This document shows positions 20,058 through 24,976 of a stretch of DNA of 24,976 bases, piece by piece. The translations under genes and the position numbers were made by a program. A model generated the notes under the pieces. The model was not told where the DNA came from. It made no database searches and saw only the letters and a list, made by a program, of their open reading frames with translations. Position 1 is the stretch's first letter. Each line of letters opens with the position of its first letter. Source of the stretch: Euperipatoides rowelli (Eukaryota; Onychophora; Udeonychophora; Euonychophora; Peripatopsidae); NCBI GenBank assembly GCA_003024985.2, contig PXIH01S0000776.1. One strand, 5' to 3'.

Positions 20058-21165
20058 TAAGGATCCCGGATTTTTAAAAAAAAAAATAAGGGACAATCTG
20101 GTTTTTGAGGGGGTGGTGGGAGATTAAAAAAAAAGTTTAGTCACCAACTTACCGGTAGATGTTAGCTGTGTCAATTAGTTCAATTTCTTTTATTTATTTT
20201 TTAATTATATACAGAATATCGTGAGACATTCACAACAGTAAACATTTCCCAATATATGAGTATGGAGGTTCCTATTTTAGCCACCATAATAAGATTTTAT
20301 TGCAATTTTATTTTTTAATTATATACGGAGTATCGTGACACATTCACAACAGTAAACATTCCCTAATATATGAGTATGGAGGTTCCTATTCTAGCTACCA
20401 TAATAAAATTTTATTGCTATTTTATTTTTTTTAATTATATACGGAGTATCGTGAGACATTCACAACAGTAAACATTTCCCAATATATGAGTATGGAGGTT
20501 CCTATTCTAGCCACCATAAGAAGATTTTATTGCTATTTTATTTTTTAATTATATACGGAGTATCGTGAGACATTCACAACAGTAAACATTTCCTAATACA
20601 TGAGTATGGAGGCTCCTATTCTAGCTACCATAATAAGATTTTATTGCTATTTTATTTTTTAATTATATACGGAGTATCGTGAGACATTCACAACAGTAAA
20701 CATTTCCTAATATATGAGTATAGAGGTTTCTATTCTAGCTACCATAATAAGATTTTATTGCTATTTTATTTTTTTAATTATATACGGAGTATCTTGAGAC
20801 ATTCACAACAGTAAACATTTCCCAATATATGATATGGAGGTTAATATTCTAGCCACAATAATAAGAGTTTATTGCTATTTTTTTCCTTCAATTGGGAATT
20901 AATATTTTTACATTATTTGAAAATAGAGGTTATAAGCTGCTTTAATTTCTATTTTGAAAAGAATAAACGCACAAACAGTGTAGGAGGTTAAAGTTAAAAA
21001 ATAATGTATTCTATTCAAACATTCTCATATAAATTTTTGAAATAAGGGACAACCAATTACAAAATACAGGACATTTTAGCATACCAACAACAATTGTCGG
21101 GACAAGGGGACACATCTCTAAAATACGGTACAAGCCCTTATAATACGGGACGTCTGGGATCCCTA
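20058..21165. mobile_element. Non-autonomous hAT element (1.1 kb) with an internal tandem array
   Basis: The left end TAAGGATCCCGGA and the right end read inward TAGGGATCCCAGA are inverse copies at 11 of 13 positions. TAGGGAT is also how the Ac element of maize begins, in keeping with the hAT superfamily. An 8-bp duplication flanks it (CCTTAAAT / CCTTAAAC). Subterminal motifs of the form AATA(A/C)GGGACAA occur at 20085-20096, 21041-21052, 21063-21073, 21122-21133 and 21142-21152, all in one orientation. Such repeats are typical hAT transposase binding sites. The core is six copies of a 115-bp unit. No transposase frame is present, so mobility would depend on an enzyme encoded elsewhere. Confidence 0.8.
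20201..20880. repeat. Six tandem copies of a 114-116-bp unit inside the hAT element
   Basis: Each unit starts TTAATTATATACGGAGTATC, continues GTGAGACATTCACAACAGTA and AACATTTCC-AATATATGAG, and ends with CTA-CCACCATAATAAG and a TTTTATTGCTATTTTATTTT run. Units start at 20201, 20315, 20431, 20545, 20659 and 20774. By eye adjacent units differ at only a few positions, and the last is the most diverged (a short deletion in TATGAGTATGG). The high similarity suggests recent expansion or homogenisation. Confidence 0.95.
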
Positions 21166-21217
21166 CCTTAAACATTTAGATAAATTATTTCATCTTAATT
21201 GCTAGGTGGTGCTCTTA

Positions 21218-21505
21218 GGTGGCACCACACACAGAAGTGCATTGCCTTCAGTTGTCTCGCAGTGATGTTAACAATTTTTAAAGAACATGGGTTTTTGCGT
21301 TGACCTTTGGTGACCTTTGAAAAATATTGAGCTTACTTTAAAAATTGTTGCAGAAACTCACAATGGTTTTGTTTCTTTTAAGCAACAAGGTAGTTTTAAA
21401 AAAAACACTGCAAGGCAATGCTCGTTTGTGCGACACCTATTTTATTTTTCCTCGAATGTCAATGTGAGTCATCTGAAGTCTACACAATGCTGTGTGGTGC
21501 CAGCC
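21218..21505. mobile_element. 288-bp MITE, PIF/Harbinger type
   Basis: The left end GGTGGCACCACACA and the right end read inward GGCTGGCACCACACA form terminal inverted repeats with one gap. Weaker inverse similarity continues inward (CTTCAGTTGTCTCGCAGTG against CTTCAGATGACTCACATTG), so the arms reach about 50 bp. The element is flanked by TTA on both sides (21215-21217 and 21506-21508), the 3-bp target favoured by PIF/Harbinger elements. It has no coding capacity. The open frame crossing it (21317-21535) is a chance frame. Confidence 0.7.
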
Positions 21506-22379
21506 TTAGATAGATCATTCAGTGGATATCCATAAATGATTTTACATTTTTTATTCTTGAAAAATTAAACTGATACGCCCTACTTGCCATCCTTTAAGGA
21601 ACGGGTTGCTACCTTTCTCGGGTTTTTTATATTTCCTTTGTCAGTTGGAAGAAATGAATTTGACAATGTTTCATCTTGTTTTTTAGGTAAGCTACCCTTT
21701 GTACTCTTCTTTCTGGAAGAAAAAGGTTGGTGCACAAGATTTCAACAAATTCGTCACACATCGATATTAATTTGTGTTATATGTGAATCATAAATATTTT
21801 TAATGTTCTTTAGAACAGATTGAACTGTTCAAAATGTAGCTATCGTCAGCACCATCATAANATTGTAAGCCCATGGCAAAGCAATGCCCTGACCCCCCCC
21901 CCCCCCTTCATTCACAGAATAAAAATGTAAATGGTAATAAAACTAAACCGCTAGATTTATTGGCACTTTCACAAAATAAATGTTTAAACAAAAAAAAAAA
22001 GATGTAAAATGAGGATTAATTAACAGGAACTTTTAAATATTATAAGCTTTGAAAAACCCAAACATATAAATAATAAATTGGTAAACCAAATTTATGAGTT
22101 AATGAATTACTTATTAATATATTCATTTTCTTCTTTGTAAATAGTTTATATCATTCTAAAATAATTTTTATATTCTTCTAATACAATATTTTTTCTACAA
22201 AAATACATTAGAAGAAATATTTAATGATGAAGCTTGGGATTTATAACTGGAGGAAAGTATTTCTTCTAGTAAGAGAGAGAAAAAAAAACAATAGTTATCA
22301 ATAACATCAAAATTTTACCCTTTTTAGGGTCCCCATGGGTCCCTAGGTCAGCAGTGCCCCCAGACAACTGCCTGGTGTA

Positions 22380-22387
22380 CCCGTGTG
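22380..22387. repeat. Left target-site duplication of the second hAT element (CCCGTGTG)
   Basis: Identical to CCCGTGTG at 23572-23579 on the far side of the element. Confidence 0.9.
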
Positions 22388-23571
22388 CAGGGCCGTGTGG
22401 TAGATTTTCTCAGTATGATGCAAGTCTTCAAAATGCCGCCCCTTAACCTTCCGTTGGGCGCGCCTGTGTTTCTGGCATAACCGGGCGCGGTGTATCAGAA
22501 TACTATTTTAATTACTTAATTGATTGGACTTAAACGAATTAAAGTATCAATTAGATCAGCCGCGGCCCCCAACGGAAGGTTAAATGTTTTTTCTTTAAAA
22601 TTGTGATTAAAAAAAAAACTGAACAAAATGTACGAATACTATTCTATTTTTATTTTGAAAATATAAACTAGTTTTAAAACTTTATTTTAAATACATCGTT
22701 TTAGGCCAAATAGCATTTACAATCTCTATAAGCTAGCCTATATAATGTTTATTTTGAATGATTTTTTATTAATTTATGAAATGTATTTTGAGTTAGGTTT
22801 GTTCTTAAAAAAAAACCCTATTATCTTAATAAATTATAATATAAATGTACACATTTAAGATCTAACTTGATTTATTCTCTATCGTGCTTTTACTTTATTA
22901 ATCTTCTCTTACAGTATCTTACCTCCATGCTCATTCCACGCTGTGACAGTTGTACCATAAAACATGTACCCTACTCCCCAGCTATTGTTTAAATTGTCAA
23001 TAAAATTTACCAAGAATATAAAGTAGATTTAAACATACTATTATAAATAAGAAAAAATTACAATAATTATTTTTTCCAATAAAATTTATAAATACATTTA
23101 TTATATTATTGTAATAACATTACATTTACACATTACAGAATTCCTGCAGGTTAAATTTTACAAGATACCGACTCTCTTCTGAAGTTTCTAGTCACTTCTG
23201 TAAATCTTATCCTTATTATTATTTTTATTATTATTATTGCGTTTGTTTCCATTTGGGTGTTTTCTTTTTAAATTAAGTTTTAAATTTGTTAATTTCTATA
23301 ATTCTGTAATTAAAACTTAAATTCTCTGCCTATNTTTTTGTGTAGCGTTATTAAAATTACATTATGTTTCAGTTCCNCAAAACTTGGAAATGTAGGCTAC
23401 TTCTTACAGCGTTATTATATACAGTATATATCGGAATAACATAGACCAATATAGAAAAGCGTTGCGTAAAGATTTTCAATTATTGAATGGTTCAAATTGT
23501 AATTTGATTTCACTGCTTACGGTGCCGCCTGATGCAGTCGCATCTCTGTATCATAGCACGGTACGGCCCTG
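22388..23571. mobile_element. Non-autonomous hAT element (1.18 kb) carrying a nested MITE
   Basis: The ends CAGGGCCGT (22388-22396) and ACGGCCCTG (23563-23571) are perfect 9-bp inverse copies. They are flanked by a perfect 8-bp duplication CCCGTGTG, which is decisive for hAT. Subterminal regions also share words in inverse order (ATGATGCA---CCGCC on the left; GGCGGC---TGCATC read inward from the right). Without the nested 133-bp MITE and its extra TTAA the element is about 1.05 kb. There is no transposase frame. The intact target duplication suggests a comparatively young insertion. Confidence 0.88.
22447..22579. mobile_element. 133-bp piggyBac-type MITE inside the hAT element
   Basis: The ends CCTTCCGTTGGG (22447-22458) and CCCAACGGAAGG (22568-22579) are perfect 12-bp inverse copies. 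GC-rich, weaker inverse similarity follows them inward. TTAA flanks both sides (22443-22446 and 22580-22583), the exact target of piggyBac elements. The interior is an AT-rich spacer around TTAATTACTTAATTGATT. It inserted after the hAT element, which sets a relative order. Confidence 0.85.
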
Positions 23572-24976
23572 CCCGTGTGTTAAAATCCTTCTGGCTATCA
23601 TTAAGTAAATAACTAGTTACATACTAGTTTACCTTGTTTGGTTGTCTTATTTAACTAAAATTTGTGTATCTCCAAAACCAAGATACTTTATTATTGAGTA
23701 AGCATTAATTGATAAAAATGTCATAAAAAATGGATTTTTAAAATTTTTGTCTATCATTTATTTTGAAAGAAAATATCAATAAAGTAAAAAAATTCCACTT
23801 GGTTGAAAAAAAAATTTTTTATAGAATAAACTATACAATACAGTATTATTTTATTTTAAAGTGTACTATCATTGCTAATTTTAACAAAATCTAAATTGTT
23901 TTATTTTTACATAAAAAGTCATATTGAATTTATTATTTCTTCTCATTTGATCAAATAATGAAGATAATCAAACTTTATTGAGCTGTTTTCAAACAATCCA
24001 AGATGAATGTTGATGTCAGGTTAATGGTGTAGTGGTTTTATATTTCCCATAAGTACTAGTGAAATAATGTCCTAGTATGCAAGACCTCGGAGATTGGCTC
24101 AAGCAGACATAATTGGAAATACCGTACAATACGGTAAAAAAAATATCCCTTAGCAATAATAATAACAGATTATTCTATTTTTAGTCTACACATTAATAGG
24201 ATATTACAGTAATGTATCAATTATTAAAAACAATAGCCTGACTACAGTAATATTTTATTTCATTTATATATTTTCAAATTATATTTTTACTTTATTGAAT
24301 TTGCAGTGGTTTTTAAAAGGTTCTGTATTTTTACAATCTTGAAATTTTTGCTTGTAAATAGTCTATTGCAGGATTTCATTTACAACTTTTTTTTTCTGTT
24401 TTGTTATTCTTAGTAATATTTCATTTGATTATTAGATTACTTGACTATTTTTGAAAATATTTTTAAGCAATAATTCCGAACCTAAAACAAAATGTGTTAG
24501 TAGGCTGGTCATTATCGCTAATCAAGCAGTCGAGTTAATACGGTATGTTTGACAGAGTAGCCAATACTCACGAAGAGAAATTTGGTTCAGATAACTCATA
24601 TGCTCCGACTATAAGCTATCTAGTGAAGTACAATAAAATCTAGATTTAACAGATTTAAGAAATAATGGACAATATCTGGATATGGTATATTTTTCCTACT
24701 TGAACAATACATTTAAGTATTATTTTTACCCTATAATCTCTCAAGGGTTCATAATATGCACAGTACGGTAAGAATATATTAACTCGCTTAAAATTGAACT
24801 ATAAAACTACTTCTATAGTACTGTATATTTGTTTTTCTGAATTAATACTTGCCATGTTTATTATAAACTATCTTGCTTGAAATATTGTCTGTCTTTATAA
24901 TTTTATGTTAAACTAATATCGTCAACTTATGTATACTTTCTATTATATGTAAAAAAAAATTAAAATATTCTTTACT

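Larger units (their letters stand above)
19390..24976 (-). other. Caskin upstream intron (at least 5.6 kb), transposon-dense
   Basis: The sequence is non-coding as far as I can see. No ankyrin, SH3 or CASK-binding exon is recognisable on the minus strand. About 2.6 kb is explained by DNA transposons (20058-21165, 21218-21505, 22388-23571). 19400-20040, 21540-22320 and 23580-24976 are AT-rich and show only homopolymer runs, a C14 tract at about 21888-21901 and scattered TACGGTA words. Three unresolved bases lie at 21861, 23334 and 23376. Confidence 0.65.

Noticed and set aside
24019-24110. tRNA-like A box (TGGTGTAGTGGTTT near 24025) with a weak B box near 24093
   Set aside because: The B-box match is poor, the spacing is too long for a simple tRNA head, and no stems are evident.
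24572-24619. Possible further Caskin exon on the minus strand, with a good acceptor (gtacttcactag) and donor (gtgagt)
   Set aside because: No reading of the 48-bp segment is both stop-free and in phase 0 to join the exon at 19389, and the peptide has no similarity I recognise. An intervening exon would be needed.

Overview
The window is a gene-poor, AT-rich stretch of metazoan nuclear DNA. It shows spliced exons with canonical GT/AG borders, introns of 3 to 5 kb, LINE remnants ending in (TAA)n, hAT, PIF/Harbinger and piggyBac-like elements, and SAM domains very close to those of vertebrate Caskin. A marine invertebrate is the likeliest source, but I cannot name the species.

One host gene is clearly present. 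It is a Caskin (CASK-interacting scaffold protein) orthologue on the minus strand, with five exons visible: 19279-19389 and 15929-16030 (SAM domain 1), 10746-10884 and the start of 4950-6428 (SAM domain 2), the rest of 4950-6428 (Ser/Pro-rich linker) and 1683-1788 (linker). All splice phases are consistent (0, 0, 1, 1, then 2 at the last donor), giving about 645 residues. The ankyrin repeats, SH3 domain and CASK-binding region expected upstream lie beyond 24976, and the conserved C-terminal tail lies beyond position 1. The exon at 4950-6428 carries a PPPPPKR block typical of Caskins and an FPPPPPPF motif resembling Ena/VASP EVH1 ligands.

Everything else is intron, and most of its visible structure comes from repeats. 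1789-4949 has diverged tandem repeats, a cluster of hairpins and two tRNA-like promoter remnants. 6429-10745 has a LINE 3' end (7370-7907, plus strand), a decayed LINE reverse transcriptase (about 8630-9060, minus strand) and diverged repeats at 9315-9800. 10885-15928 has a 62-bp minisatellite split by a LINE-like 3' end. 16031-19278 has a near-perfect 27-bp-arm hairpin at 18486-18543.

19390-24976 is the densest element region. It holds a 1.1-kb non-autonomous hAT element (20058-21165) built around six copies of a 115-bp repeat, a 288-bp PIF/Harbinger-type MITE (21218-21505), and a 1.18-kb hAT element (22388-23571) with a perfect 8-bp target duplication that itself carries a 133-bp piggyBac-type MITE (22447-22579). 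I see no new multi-gene system. The most unusual items are the hAT element with its tandem core, the nested elements and the intronic hairpins.
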